Notes: generated by a model not told the origin, from the sequence alone. A stretch of 64,000 nt of DNA from Chloroflexota bacterium (GCA_009838735.1 VXQZ01000030.1:1-64000); one strand, 5' to 3'. Positions 1-8,813 are shown, counted from the first letter of the stretch. Numbers and translations: made by a program.

Positions 1-74
1 GAGTTATTGGGCGGTTGACCGCTCTGGACTGATTGGCGGCCGCATGGCCGCCATTCTCATTTGTGGAGCCTGCC

Positions 75-1022
75 GTGATTGAGGCAGTGCGTCGGTTCTG
101 GGATTGGTCGCTCCAGCCGGTCTGGTGGTTTCGGCAGGGGATCTGGCGCTCGCTGTCGACGCTCGAGATCCTGCTGGGCGGGATCGGCCTGGTCGCGGCG
201 CTGGTCGCGGCCTCGCTCCTGTCGGCGGTCTTGGACAATCTGCCGGGCGCGGCGGGAGACTTCGCCCCGATCGGCGTAGCGATCCTGCTGGCGCCGATCG
301 GCGTCGGCGTCGCGCTGGGCCGGCGGGCGGAGGTTGAGCGCTTCGTCAATACCGTGCGGGGCCGGGCGGATGAAGTGGCGGAGTCGGTGACGCTGGTGCG
401 CCCCTCAGCGCCCTCGGAGGTGATTCTCGACACGTCGGCGATCATCGACGGGCGCATCGCCGAAGTTGCGGCGAGCGGCTTCCTGCTGGCAGAGATCGTG
501 GTGCCGAGATTTGTCCTGGACGAGCTGCGCCGCGTCGCCGACAGCTCGGATCCGCTGAAGCGCGGCCGGGGCCGGGCCGGACTGGAACTGCTGGCTCGGA
601 TGCAGAGCGACGAGCGGGTGACGACCGAGATCATTGATGACGAGCAGGAGACGTCGGACGGCGACGTTGACGCGCGTCTGGTGCGCATGGCAAAGGAGCG
701 TGAGGCGGCGCTGGCGCTGACCGACTCCAATCTGGCGCGCGTGGCCGAACTCGAAGGCGTGCGAACGCTGAATCTCAATGTGCTGGCCAATGCGGTCAAG
801 ACGAACGTGTTGCCCGGCGAGCCGCTGCGGGTCGAACTGATCGAGGCCGGACGCAACGCGGATCAGGGCGTGGGCTACTTGCCGGACGGCACGATGGTGG
901 TAGTTGAGCAGGGAGTCTCGGCGATCGGCGAAACCCGAGACCTGGTCGTCAAGCGGGTGATCCAGACGCAAGCGGGGCGGATGGTGTTCGCCCAGCTGAC
1001 CGGCGACGAGGATGCGCAGTGA
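75..1022 (+). CDS. PIN/TRAM domain membrane protein (YacL-like)
   Basis: Probable membrane-anchored PIN-fold nuclease with a C-terminal TRAM RNA-binding domain; substrate unknown. Counting from the GTG at 75, two hydrophobic segments lie near residues 31-53 and 64-82. The PIN domain follows, opening with ILDTSAIIDGR, with acidic residues at about D119, E150, D199 and D217 that fit the PIN metal site. The last 65 residues look like TRAM. A TTG at 33 is also possible in frame, just after a stop codon, but GGAG at 65-68 sits 6 bases before the GTG at 75, so I prefer the latter. The stop overlaps the ispDF start. Location just upstream of ispD is usual for this family in Gram-positive type genomes. 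Confidence 0.85.
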   Translation: MIEAVRRFWDWSLQPVWWFRQGIWRSLSTLEILLGGIGLVAALVAASLLSAVLDNLPGAAGDFAPIGVAILLAPIGVGVALGRRAEVERFVNTVRGRADEVAESVTLVRPSAPSEVILDTSAIIDGRIAEVAASGFLLAEIVVPRFVLDELRRVADSSDPLKRGRGRAGLELLARMQSDERVTTEIIDDEQETSDGDVDARLVRMAKEREAALALTDSNLARVAELEGVRTLNLNVLANAVKTNVLPGEPLRVELIEAGRNADQGVGYLPDGTMVVVEQGVSAIGETRDLVVKRVIQTQAGRMVFAQLTGDEDAQ

Positions 1023-2227
1023 GGGTGGGCGCAATCGTCCTGGCGGCGGGCAGCAGCCGCCGGATGGGGGGCGGCGACAAGCTCCTGGCCGACCTGTCCG
1101 GACGGCCGGTACTGAGTTGGACAGTGTCGGCGTTCGAAGATTGCGAAGCAATCGACGATCTGGTCGTCGTGACGTCGACGGAGAATCGCGCATCGGTCGC
1201 GGAGTTGTGCCGAGGGATCGGGAAGCTGCGAGCACTGGTGACCGGCGGCAAGGAGCGCCAGGACTCAGTCTGGGCAGGGCTCAACGCGCTCGCAGGGATC
1301 GACCTGGTCGCGGTGCACGACGGCGCACGGCCGCTGATTACCGCTGAGGGGATTGCGGGATGTGTTGCACGGGCAAGCGATGGGGTCGGGGTGATCGCCG
1401 GTGGACCATCAGTGGACACGATCAAGGTTGTCGACGGAGATGAGCGGGTTCTGGAAACTCCTGAGCGTTCGACCCTGCGCGCCGTGGCAACGCCCCAGGT
1501 GTTTCGGGCGCAGACGTTGAGGCAGGCGCACGAAGCGGCGCGCCGGGACGGGATCCTGGCGACCGACGACGCTGCGCTGGTCGAGCGGCTGGGCAAGGCA
1601 GTGGTAGTGCACGACGTCGGCGGGCCGAATCCAAAGATCACCTCGCCGTCCGACCTGGTCCTGGCCGAGGCGTTGTTGGGTACCCGCTACGAGATTCGTA
1701 CAGGCATCGGCATCGACTCGCATCGGTTCGACTCGAGCCGAGAGTTGGTGCTCGGCGGCATTGGGATTGGTGACGCAGACGGACTCGCCGGGCACTCCGA
1801 TGCGGACGTGTTGACTCACGCAATCATCGACGCCCTGTTGGGCGCTGCGGGTCTGGGCGATATCGGCGCGCACTTCGGCACGACCGACCCGACCTGGGCC
1901 GGGGCCGACTCCGTCGAAATGCTGGGATTGGTCCTGGACAAGCTTGCGGCGGTCGGAGCGGAACCGCAATCGGTTGACGCTACGGTGATTGCCGAGCGAC
2001 CCCGCCTGCGTCCACACATATCAGCCATGCGGCAGCGGTTGGCCGACGCGCTGGGGCTGGAGCGGTCGGCGGTGAATGTGGCGGCGACGACGGCCGAAGG
2101 GATGGGCGCGTTGGGCCGGGCCGAAGGCATGGCGGCGCACGCAGTGGCAACGGTGCGTGTGCGGCGCCACAGCGCCGGCTCGGATACGTCGCCACAGCGC
2201 CGGGGGGCGGATGCGTCGCGTGGGTGA
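1019..2227 (+). CDS. ispDF: Bifunctional IspDF, MEP isoprenoid pathway
   Basis: Fusion of two enzymes of the non-mevalonate isoprenoid pathway in the cytosol. Residues 1-222 are IspD (CDP-ME synthase), with the nucleotide-binding AAGSSRRMGGGDK at 9-21 and VHDGARPL at 99-106. Residues 225-385 are IspF (MECDP synthase), with zinc ligands D233, H235 and H267 in GIDSHRF and LTHAI, and TTAEGMGALGR near 358. GTG start overlaps the previous stop by 4 bases; GAGGA at 1008-1012 is the likely ribosome site. IspE, the enzyme acting between these two steps, is not in the window. The last 20 residues are low complexity and probably not catalytic. Confidence 0.93.
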   Translation: MRVGAIVLAAGSSRRMGGGDKLLADLSGRPVLSWTVSAFEDCEAIDDLVVVTSTENRASVAELCRGIGKLRALVTGGKERQDSVWAGLNALAGIDLVAVHDGARPLITAEGIAGCVARASDGVGVIAGGPSVDTIKVVDGDERVLETPERSTLRAVATPQVFRAQTLRQAHEAARRDGILATDDAALVERLGKAVVVHDVGGPNPKITSPSDLVLAEALLGTRYEIRTGIGIDSHRFDSSRELVLGGIGIGDADGLAGHSDADVLTHAIIDALLGAAGLGDIGAHFGTTDPTWAGADSVEMLGLVLDKLAAVGAEPQSVDATVIAERPRLRPHISAMRQRLADALGLERSAVNVAATTAEGMGALGRAEGMAAHAVATVRVRRHSAGSDTSPQRRGADASRG

Positions 2228-2249
2228 TCGGGACGTATAGGCTGCTGGT

Positions 2250-2960
2250 ATGGCCATGCTGAATCGCATCCTGGACTGGTACTGGTCGTTCGTCGACGAC
2301 ACGTGGGCGGACATTGAATTCGCGATGGAGCGCGATCCGGCGGCGACGAACTGGCTGGAAGTGCTGCTCGCCTACCCCGGGATCCACGCGCTGATGCTGC
2401 ATCGCGTGTCGGGAGCGCTGTTGCGGCTGGGTCTGCCGGTTGCCCCCAGAATGTTGTCGCACCTGGCGCGCAACATGACCGGGATCGAGATCCATCCGGG
2501 CGCTCAGATTGCATCGCCGTGTCTGATCGACCACGGGATGGGCGTCGTGATCGGCGAGACCGCGAAGATCGGGCGTCGCTGCCATCTGCACCAGGGCGTG
2601 ACGCTGGGCGGGACGTCGACGATGCGGATGCAGCGCCACCCAATGTTCGGTGATGAGGTGCTGGTCGGAGCAGGGGCGTCGATCATTGGCGCGGTATCGA
2701 TTGGCACGGGGGCACGGATTGGCGCGGGCGCGGTGGTGGTCTCGAACGTGCCGCAGCATTCGACGGTGGTGGGGGTTCCCGGGCACGTGGTCGCCTACTA
2801 CGACCCCGGCGACGACACGGTGCTGAGGTTGCCCGACCCGGAGCACGACAGGATCGAATCACTGGAATTGGCAGTGTCGGAATTACGGCTGGAGCTGCGT
2901 CGTGTGCGCGACCAGTTGGAGGATGGCGAGGCTCGGTCGGGCGAGACGGCGGCGGGATAG
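2250..2960 (+). CDS. cysE: Serine O-acetyltransferase
   Basis: Makes O-acetylserine from serine and acetyl-CoA, the first step of cysteine synthesis. The middle of the protein has left-handed beta-helix hexapeptide repeats, with the family signatures HPGAQI, DHGMGVVIGETA and HQGVTLGGTS; the His and Asp of DHGMG fit the catalytic pair. An N-terminal helical part of about 80 residues precedes it. The C-terminal 40 residues form a short charged coiled coil not needed for catalysis in relatives. A TATAGGCT stretch lies 6 bases before the ATG, so transcription might begin almost at the start codon; there is no convincing -35. Sits directly before cysS, linking cysteine synthesis and charging. Confidence 0.92.
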   Translation: MAMLNRILDWYWSFVDDTWADIEFAMERDPAATNWLEVLLAYPGIHALMLHRVSGALLRLGLPVAPRMLSHLARNMTGIEIHPGAQIASPCLIDHGMGVVIGETAKIGRRCHLHQGVTLGGTSTMRMQRHPMFGDEVLVGAGASIIGAVSIGTGARIGAGAVVVSNVPQHSTVVGVPGHVVAYYDPGDDTVLRLPDPEHDRIESLELAVSELRLELRRVRDQLEDGEARSGETAAG

Positions 2961-2994
2961 GCTAATTGTCGGTGTGATGGCACCCCCGTTCAGT

Positions 2995-3050
2995 CCCCCC
3001 GATCAAGCCGGGGGCAGGCTCTTCGGGACAGCTTCCCCCAGAGGGGGGAA
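2995..3050. other. Two G/C hairpins in the cysE-cysS gap
   Basis: Two adjacent inverted repeats fill most of this gap. The first pairs five C at 2996-3000 with five G at 3010-3014 around a 9-base loop. The second is a perfect 7-bp stem, TTCCCCC at 3033-3039 with GGGGGAA at 3044-3050 and loop AGAG. Neither is followed by a T run, so they do not look like simple terminators. They may be a dispersed palindromic element or an RNA leader of cysS; no second copy was seen in this window. Confidence 0.5.
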
Positions 3051-3088
3051 ACGGAGTGGGCTATCGACTGAAGTTTGGGAGTTGGTCC

Positions 3089-4519
3089 GTGGAGCTGTAC
3101 AACACGCTGACACGTCGCAAACAGCCGTTTGAGCCGGTCGATGATCCGATCTCGATGTACGTCTGTGGGATTACGCCATACGACGACGCGCACCTGGGCC
3201 ATGCGATGTCGATCATCATCTTCGACACCCTGCGGCGATTCCTCGAGTGGCGGGGACGGCGGGTCCGTCTCGTGTACAACTTCACCGACGTCGACGACAA
3301 GCTGATCGCTCGTGCGGCGCAGGAAGGGATCACGGTCTCGGAGTTGGCGGAGCGGCAGATAGCGTCGTTCATGGGGGAGTGGCGGGAGCTGGGGATTGCG
3401 CCGGCCGATGTGCATCCTCGGGCGACCGAAGAGATTCCGCAGATGATCGACCTGATCGACGGGTTGATTGAGAAGGGGATGGCGTATCCGGCGGGCGGCG
3501 ATGTGTACTACCGCGTGCGTGAGATGCCGGGCTACGGCAAGCTGTCGGGTCGAACGCTGGAGGACATGATCTCGGCAGAGCCGACGGACATTGGGGTGGA
3601 GAAAGAGCACGCGATGGACTTCACCCTGTGGAAGGGCGCGAAACCGGGCGAGCCGCAATGGGCAAGTCCGTGGGGTCCCGGTCGTCCGGGCTGGCACATC
3701 GAGTGCTCGGCGATGTCGATTCGTTACCTGGGCGAACAGATCGATCTGCATGGCGGCGGGATGGATCTGATCTTCCCGCATCACGAGAACGAGATTGCGC
3801 AGTCGGAGGGTTTCTCGGGACAGGATCCGTTCGTTCGTCACTGGATGCACAACGCGATGATGCAGGTCGGCGGCGAGAAGATGTCGAAGTCGACGGGCAA
3901 GATCGTGGCGCTGCGCGAGGGACTGGATCGGTACGGCGCGGACGGGCTGCGGATGTTTGTGCTGGGCGGTCACTATCGCTCGCCGCTGACGTATTCGGAG
4001 GAGTCGCTGTTGTCAGCGGCGCGGGGCGCGGAGCGTTTGCGGACGGCGGCGACATTGCCGCTGGTCGAGGGTGACGGTGAGATTGATCCGAGCGAGTTTC
4101 GCGAGACGTTCATCTCGGCGCTGGAGGACGACTTGAACACGCCTCAGGCGCTGGCGGTGCTGTTTGAGTTGGCCCGTGAGATAAATCGAGCGCGGGCGGA
4201 GGATCGGCCCGCGGGTTTGGCGCGTGATGCGCTGGTTGAGCTTGGTGGTGTGCTGGGGCTGGGATTTGCCGGCGTGTCGGCGTCCGGTGAGTCGGATGCC
4301 GGGCCGTTCATCGATCTGCTGGTGTCGATCCGGCAGGAGTTGCGCGGGGCGAAGCAGTATGAACTGGCGGACTCGGTGCGCGACCGTCTGACGGAGCTGG
4401 GTGTGGCGCTGGAGGATACGCGCGAGGGGACGCGCTGGCGCCGGGTCCAACCCGAACCGGAAGCGGTCGAGGAGGAGCCCGGCGCCGATTCACTCGTCGA
4501 GAGCGCTCTGCGGTTCTAG
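3089..4519 (+). CDS. cysS: Cysteinyl-tRNA synthetase
   Basis: Class I aminoacyl-tRNA synthetase charging tRNA-Cys. Seen: zinc cysteines at about C26 and C206, H231 in PHHENE, the HIGH-type motif HLGH at 35-38, and KMSKS at 264-268, followed by the helical anticodon-binding part. Length of 476 residues is close to the family norm. I place the start at GTG 3089 because GGGAG at 3077-3081 is 7 bases upstream and the product then opens VELYNTLTRRK, the usual family N-terminus. A GTG at 3056 would add 11 residues but has no free ribosome site. The full-length synthetase with both signatures argues against it being the MshC ligase paralog. Ends 3 bases before the convergent LPxTG-type gene. Confidence 0.95.
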   Translation: MELYNTLTRRKQPFEPVDDPISMYVCGITPYDDAHLGHAMSIIIFDTLRRFLEWRGRRVRLVYNFTDVDDKLIARAAQEGITVSELAERQIASFMGEWRELGIAPADVHPRATEEIPQMIDLIDGLIEKGMAYPAGGDVYYRVREMPGYGKLSGRTLEDMISAEPTDIGVEKEHAMDFTLWKGAKPGEPQWASPWGPGRPGWHIECSAMSIRYLGEQIDLHGGGMDLIFPHHENEIAQSEGFSGQDPFVRHWMHNAMMQVGGEKMSKSTGKIVALREGLDRYGADGLRMFVLGGHYRSPLTYSEESLLSAARGAERLRTAATLPLVEGDGEIDPSEFRETFISALEDDLNTPQALAVLFELAREINRARAEDRPAGLARDALVELGGVLGLGFAGVSASGESDAGPFIDLLVSIRQELRGAKQYELADSVRDRLTELGVALEDTREGTRWRRVQPEPEAVEEEPGADSLVESALRF

Positions 4520-4522
4520 CGC

Positions 4523-5260
4523 CTAGTCACGATTGCGAACGGTCACCCGGCGTCGATGGGCCAGCGCTGCGACGGCGATTGCGAGGACTGTGAGCGATCC
4601 GAGGCCAGCCCAGATGGCGGTGCGACCATTGGAGTCTGCGAGTCCGCCGCTACCGGTGTAGGGCAGTCCGACGCCGGCGTCGGCCATTGCCGGCTGACAG
4701 GGCACAATCTGAATGTGGGCCGGGATTGAGGCGCCGAAGCTGGCCAGCAGGTCGAGCGCCTGTTGCGGGTCGTAGGATTCGCCAAGGACGATGACGTCAA
4801 TCAATCGGCCGCCTTCGCCAACGTTGATCGTGATTTGGTATTGCTGGCCGGCTGCTGTGACGTTCTCGTCGTAGGATCCAGGTCCGAGGTTCAGGCAGAG
4901 CCCGGGAGCCGCTTCTTCCATCATGCTGTCGCCGCCGACTTCACACTCAATGAATGTGACGCCGTCGGGAAGCGGGTATGCGTCATCGCCGGCGAAGATC
5001 TCAAGCATCGCGGCGGGCGGGATCGATTGTCCGCCAGGCTCGGTGAAGCCGGTGACCAGGCCGCCGTCGCCGACAGTGACGGTGAAGGAGACCTCGCCCT
5101 CGCGGTCGCGGGCTGGGGCGGTGAATGTGTGCTCGCCAGGGGCGAGAGAGACGCAGACGGCAGGTCCAGCAGGCTGAGCCGACACGGATTGCACAGTCGC
5201 GAGCCCAAACGCGCCGACAACAAGAGCCGCCCCAACCAGGGCGATCAAGAGGCGATTCAT
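4523..5260 (-). CDS. Secreted LPxTG-type protein with two repeats
   Basis: Unrecognised exported protein of 245 residues. A signal peptide with cleavage probably after VSA at 26-28 is followed by two tandem copies of a domain of about 75 residues (35-108 and 121-190). Each opens with C-(V/L)-x-L-x-P-G, carries a VGxGG turn in the middle and ends in a second Cys (C36/C106 and C122/C188), which suggests one disulfide per copy. The C-terminus has LPYTG at 199-203, a hydrophobic segment and the basic tail HRRRVTVRNRD, which is the layout of a sortase cell-wall sorting signal. No sortase is in the window. AGGGG lies just before the ATG. Function unknown; a structural or adhesive surface role is only a guess. 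Confidence 0.75.
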   Translation of the reverse strand: MNRLLIALVGAALVVGAFGLATVQSVSAQPAGPAVCVSLAPGEHTFTAPARDREGEVSFTVTVGDGGLVTGFTEPGGQSIPPAAMLEIFAGDDAYPLPDGVTFIECEVGGDSMMEEAAPGLCLNLGPGSYDENVTAAGQQYQITINVGEGGRLIDVIVLGESYDPQQALDLLASFGASIPAHIQIVPCQPAMADAGVGLPYTGSGGLADSNGRTAIWAGLGSLTVLAIAVAALAHRRRVTVRNRD

Positions 5261-5393
5261 GGGATTCCCCTGTCAAGCGTTTATCGAGCGGATTGAATGA
5301 TGAATAAACGCGATTGCAGGATAGAGACTTCGTTGATTGCGTCAAATGAAAAAAACTGTCTGGTGCGTGGATTTCGCTTTAGGATCGAGTCAG

Positions 5394-5469
5394 GCCCAGG
5401 TGGCGCAATAGGCAGCGCAGCCGATTTGTAATCGGCAGGTTGGGGGTTCGAATCCCCCCTTGGGCTCCA
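5394..5469 (+). tRNA. tRNA-Thr (anticodon TGT)
   Basis: Cloverleaf: acceptor GCCCAGG pairs with CTTGGGC (one G-T), D stem GCGC/GCGC, anticodon stem CCGA/TCGG around loop TTTGTAA giving anticodon TGT, and T arm GGGGG-TTCGAAT-CCCCC. The 3' CCA is encoded. First of three tRNAs before tuf. The 133 bases between the LPxTG-type gene and this tRNA hold no gene; a weak -10 like TAGGAT lies at 5380-5385. Confidence 0.96.
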
Positions 5470-5583
5470 CCAGAAGCTATCTCGGTAGAGATCCAGTTTG
5501 CGTGCTGGTCAACAGATCAGCGGGTGGACTGCACGCTGAGCGTAGATGTGAGCCTGGGCCATGGGGGGTAAGATGTTGAGAGT

Positions 5584-5669
5584 GTCGGGGTGGGTGAGTG
5601 GCTAATACCACCGGTCTGTAAAACCGGCGCCGAAAGGCTTCGCAGGTTCGAATCCTGCCCCCGGCACCA
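5584..5669 (+). tRNA. tRNA-Tyr (anticodon GTA)
   Basis: Class II tRNA with a long variable arm, as expected for bacterial Tyr. Acceptor GTCGGGG pairs with CCCCGGC (one T-G), anticodon stem CCGGT/ACCGG encloses CTGTAAA giving GTA, and the T arm is GCAGG-TTCGAAT-CCTGC. The 3' CCA is encoded. About 110 bases separate it from the preceding tRNA. Confidence 0.96.
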
Positions 5670-5767
5670 GCATTGACGAGCAGCCGCCGCGGCAATCAGA
5701 GATGCCGTCGGCGGTTCTGGCGTTGAATCGGCCAGATCATCGAAGCGGAGCAGCACTGCAGCATCGG

Positions 5768-5843
5768 GCCCGCATAGCTCAGTCGGTAGAGCGCGTTCTT
5801 GGTAAGAACGAGGTCTCCAGTTCAAATCTGGATGCGGGCTCCA
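5768..5843 (+). tRNA. tRNA-Thr (anticodon GGT)
   Basis: Acceptor GCCCGCA pairs with TGCGGGC; anticodon stem CGTTC/GAACG encloses TTGGTAA giving GGT; T arm CCAG-TTCAAAT-CTGG; CCA encoded. Lies 61 bases before tuf. The 98 bases before it, after tRNA-Tyr, contain no recognisable tRNA, although the E. coli tufB cluster has tRNA-Gly in that place. Confidence 0.96.
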
Positions 5844-5904
5844 TCCGCTCTCACGGTTGGATCTGGCGGTAACAGCGCTGCCACTGTCATCAGGAGGACT
5901 CAAG

Positions 5905-7107
5905 ATGGCGCGACAGGTATACGAGCGGACGAAGCCGCACGTGAACGTGGGCACGATTGGTCACGTGGATCACGGCAAGACGACGCTGACGGCGGCGATC
6001 ACGAAGACGCTGGGGTTGTTGGATCCGAACGTGTCGTTTTCGAGTTTCGACTCGATTGACAACGCGCCGGAGGAGCGGGCGCGGGGGATCACGATTGCGA
6101 TTGCGCACGTGGAGTACGAGACGGAGGCGCGGCACTACGCGCACATCGACGCGCCGGGTCACGCGGACTACATCAAGAACATGATTACGGGCGCGGCGCA
6201 GATGGACGGCGCGATTTTGGTGGTGGCGGCGCCGGACGGACCGATGCCGCAGACGCGGGAGCACATCTTGTTGGCCCGCCAGGTGGGCGTGCCGCGGATG
6301 GTGGTCTACCTGAACAAGGTGGATCAGATGGACGACGAGGAGTTGCTGGACCTGGTCGAGCTGGAGGTCAGGGAGTTGCTCTCGGACTACGAGTTTCCGG
6401 GGGACGACATTCCGGTGATTCGCGGTTCGGCCTTGCAGGCGCTGGAGTCGGACTCGACCGACGCGGAGTCTGAGGAGTACGCCTCGATTCGGGAGTTGAT
6501 GGAGGCGGTGGACGAGTACGTGCCGACGCCGCCGCGTCCGGTGGAGCAGCCGTTCCTGATGCCGATTGAGGACGTGTTCGGGATCAAGGGTCGTGGGACG
6601 GTGGCGACGGGTCGGATCGAGCGTGGGATTGTCAACTCGGGCGAGGAGATTGAGATTGTCGGGATCAAGGACACCAGGACGACGGTGGTGACTGGTGTGG
6701 AGATGTTCAAGAAGACCTTGCCGACGGGCGAGGCGGGGGACAACGTGGGATGTCTCCTGCGGGGCATCGACCGCGACGAGATCGCGCGCGGTCAGGTGTT
6801 GGCGGCGCCGGGTTCGATCACACCGCATACGGCGTTTACGGCTGAGGTCTACATCCTGTCGAAGGACGAGGGCGGGCGTCACAGTCCGTTTTTCCCGGGC
6901 TACCGGCCGCAGTTTTACATTCGCACGACGGATGTGACGGGCGAGATCGGCTTGCCGGAGGGTGTGGAGATGGCGATGCCGGGCGACAACGTGCAGATGC
7001 AGGTGCGCTTGATTTCGCCGATTGCGCTGGAGGAGGGGCTGCGTTTCGCGATTCGCGAGGGCGGCCGCACGGTGGGCGCCGGCGCTGTCACGTCGATCCT
7101 GGAATGA
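5905..7107 (+). CDS. tuf: Elongation factor Tu, copy 1
   Basis: GTPase that delivers aminoacyl-tRNA to the ribosome. Visible: P-loop GHVDHGKTT near residue 18, switch [29 protein letters not shown] and GSAL for guanine recognition, then the two beta-barrel domains. 400 residues. Start at ATG 5905 is set by AGGAGG at 5892-5897 and by the identical start of copy 2; an in-frame GTG-type extension upstream has no support. Sequence is identical to tuf copy 2 for the first 1,194 bases; only the penultimate residue differs (Leu here, Met there). Strongly G-rich coding strand. Lies downstream of three tRNAs and upstream of rpmG, secE and nusG, the tufB-type location. Confidence 0.98.
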   Translation: MARQVYERTKPHVNVGTIGHVDHGKTTLTAAITKTLGLLDPNVSFSSFDSIDNAPEERARGITIAIAHVEYETEARHYAHIDAPGHADYIKNMITGAAQMDGAILVVAAPDGPMPQTREHILLARQVGVPRMVVYLNKVDQMDDEELLDLVELEVRELLSDYEFPGDDIPVIRGSALQALESDSTDAESEEYASIRELMEAVDEYVPTPPRPVEQPFLMPIEDVFGIKGRGTVATGRIERGIVNSGEEIEIVGIKDTRTTVVTGVEMFKKTLPTGEAGDNVGCLLRGIDRDEIARGQVLAAPGSITPHTAFTAEVYILSKDEGGRHSPFFPGYRPQFYIRTTDVTGEIGLPEGVEMAMPGDNVQMQVRLISPIALEEGLRFAIREGGRTVGAGAVTSILE

Positions 7108-7211
7108 TCCGGGAGTAGTTCGGCATAGCGCAGAGGTCGCCAAACGTGCGAAGATGGAGTTGTCCAGCCGCGCCGGTGCATCCGGTCGGCGTCTGAGGAA
7201 GGGAACTGGCC

Positions 7212-7373
7212 ATGGCGAAGGGTGACCGCGTGTTCATCACGCTGCGCTGCCGCGAGTGCCAGTCGCATACGTATCACACGACGAAGAATCGTCGGAACGA
7301 TGCGGATCGTCTGGAGTTGACGAAGTTCTGTCCGACCTGCCGCGGGCGCCGGGCGTACCGAGAGACGCGGTGA
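7212..7373 (+). CDS. rpmG: Ribosomal protein L33
   Basis: Small 50S subunit protein of 53 residues. The family pattern is clear: basic start MAKGDRV, then CREC at 13-16, [14 protein letters not shown] at 23-36 and CPTC at 40-43, so this is the zinc-binding (four-Cys) form. ATG start; secE begins 3 bases after the stop. The 104 bases between tuf and this gene hold no gene. Location before secE is typical in Gram-positive type genomes. Confidence 0.95.
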   Translation: MAKGDRVFITLRCRECQSHTYHTTKNRRNDADRLELTKFCPTCRGRRAYRETR

Positions 7374-7376
7374 TCC

Positions 7377-7811
7377 GTGGCCAGATCGCGAGATAGCCGC
7401 CGGAGACGTGGTCGGCGTAGCGGACAGCCGCGCGCGGCATCCGCGACGCCGCGCCCAACTAGATCGAGCGCGCCGCGTCCCGAACCGTCGCTCTCGGGAT
7501 CGGACGGACCGGCCATGTCGGGTGGGGCGGCGGAAGCAGCGGCGCTGCCGGCTCGGCCGCGCAGAGAGATCGCCGCATCGCGACCGACCACGGAAGATGC
7601 GCCGCGAGTCCAGAGCCTGCTCTACCGACTCACACATCCGCGGGCGATCCTGGCGATCATTGACGAGCTGCGTAAGGTCGTATGGCCGACGCGCCAGGAA
7701 ACGGCCAACCTGACGGTGGTTGTGCTGGTTGTCGCCATCGCGGTTGGTATTTTCCTGGGCGCGATTGACTTTGGCTTGAATCGCGTGGTTGAAGAGACGC
7801 TGTTGCCCTAA
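7377..7811 (+). CDS. secE: Preprotein translocase subunit SecE
   Basis: Single-span subunit of the SecYEG export channel. The conserved part is the last 60 residues: amphipathic ELRKVVWPTRQE, then a transmembrane helix rich in Val, Ile and Ala near residues 110-135. The first 80 or so residues form an unusual low-complexity extension rich in Arg, Ser, Pro and Ala, probably disordered and cytosolic. GTG start just after rpmG; the stop overlaps the nusG start by one base. Total of 144 residues is about twice the short bacterial form. Confidence 0.93.
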   Translation: MARSRDSRRRRGRRSGQPRAASATPRPTRSSAPRPEPSLSGSDGPAMSGGAAEAAALPARPRREIAASRPTTEDAPRVQSLLYRLTHPRAILAIIDELRKVVWPTRQETANLTVVVLVVAIAVGIFLGAIDFGLNRVVEETLLP

Positions 7812-8725
7812 TGACAACTTCACGAGACACCGAAGAACGGCAAACAGGAGACAGCGGATTTGGCCGCCGTGAGATCTCGGCGGCCGAGCGCGAGTTGCAG
7901 GAAGTGCTGGCCGCAGCGCGAGCTCTGGGGATCGAAACTGAAACGGCGCCTGAGGAGACGGAGATCGACACGACCGCCGCCGAGGCGCTGGTCGAGTTGG
8001 GCCTGGACCGCCCGGTCGAAGAAGAGGCGACGCCGATCGCGTCGTTTCTGCAGGGAGACGACGCGGAGGATGACGCGGCTGAGCCGGCGATCTCGCTGGA
8101 GGGGATCCAGGAGACGAATGCGGCCTGGTTCGCGATCAATACGTACACCGGACATGAAAGCCGTGTGCGCGACGCGCTGGATCTGCGCATCCGCAACATG
8201 GATGCAGAGGATCAGTTCGTCGAGCTCTTACCAGAGCAGGCCGGCGCGCCGAAGAAGGGCATGGCGGACAAGCGATTCGTGTTGGTGCCCACACAACAGG
8301 AGGTCGAGATTCGCGGCGGTAAGCGTCGCGAGGTCGAGCGAAAGCTGTTGCCCGGATATGTGCTGTTGCAGATCCGGCTCGACCGGGATACTGGCCAACT
8401 GTCCGACCAGTCGTGGCACGTGGTCAACGGAACAGCCGGTGTGACCGGATTCGTCGGCACACGGGAAGACCTGCGCGACCGCGCGATTCCCCTGCCGCCG
8501 GCGCAGGTAGCCAAAATCATCGGCCAGACTCAGGTCGAGGAGCCGCGCGTGCGCGTGGGGTTCTCGGTCAACGACTCGGTGCGCCTGACGGATGGTCCGT
8601 TCCTGGACATGGTGGCCGAGGTGGAAGAGATCAACGTCGAGAAGGGCAAGGTTCGAGTGCGGATTTCGATGTTCGGCCGCGAGACGCCGCTCGAGCTCGA
8701 CTTCGACCAGGTGGAGAAGCAATAG
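7811..8725 (+). CDS. nusG: Transcription factor NusG
   Basis: Binds RNA polymerase and couples transcription to translation and termination. The NGN domain begins at AAWFAINTYTGHE (about residue 104), with the usual ERKLLPGYVL segment, and the KOW domain with VNDSVRLTDGPF lies in the last 60 residues. About 100 residues of acidic, low-complexity sequence precede the NGN domain, longer than in E. coli and comparable to extensions seen in high-GC Gram-positive NusG. TAATG junction with secE. Confidence 0.96.
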   Translation: MTTSRDTEERQTGDSGFGRREISAAERELQEVLAAARALGIETETAPEETEIDTTAAEALVELGLDRPVEEEATPIASFLQGDDAEDDAAEPAISLEGIQETNAAWFAINTYTGHESRVRDALDLRIRNMDAEDQFVELLPEQAGAPKKGMADKRFVLVPTQQEVEIRGGKRREVERKLLPGYVLLQIRLDRDTGQLSDQSWHVVNGTAGVTGFVGTREDLRDRAIPLPPAQVAKIIGQTQVEEPRVRVGFSVNDSVRLTDGPFLDMVAEVEEINVEKGKVRVRISMFGRETPLELDFDQVEKQ

Positions 8726-8813
8726 GTTCACACCCGGGGACACCGAGTAGGCTGAGTACTTACGTCTGCGCGCCATCGGCCGCTGGCCGAGCGCGGAAGA
8801 GGGAGATAGTTGG

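Noticed and set aside
3089-4519. cysS read as the mycothiol ligase MshC
   Set aside because: Length of 476 residues, a complete set of CysRS motifs and the position next to cysE fit the synthetase; no second copy is present in the window.
5857-5904. Upstream start for tuf copy 1 adding 16 residues
   Set aside because: The extension is not conserved, overlaps the spacer after tRNA-Thr, and AGGAGG sits correctly for the ATG at 5905.
5890-7143. Open frame of 417 codons antisense to tuf copy 1
   Set aside because: It is Arg/His-rich, has no family features, and appears again opposite tuf copy 2. It is a by-product of G-ending codons in tuf, which remove stop codons on the other strand.
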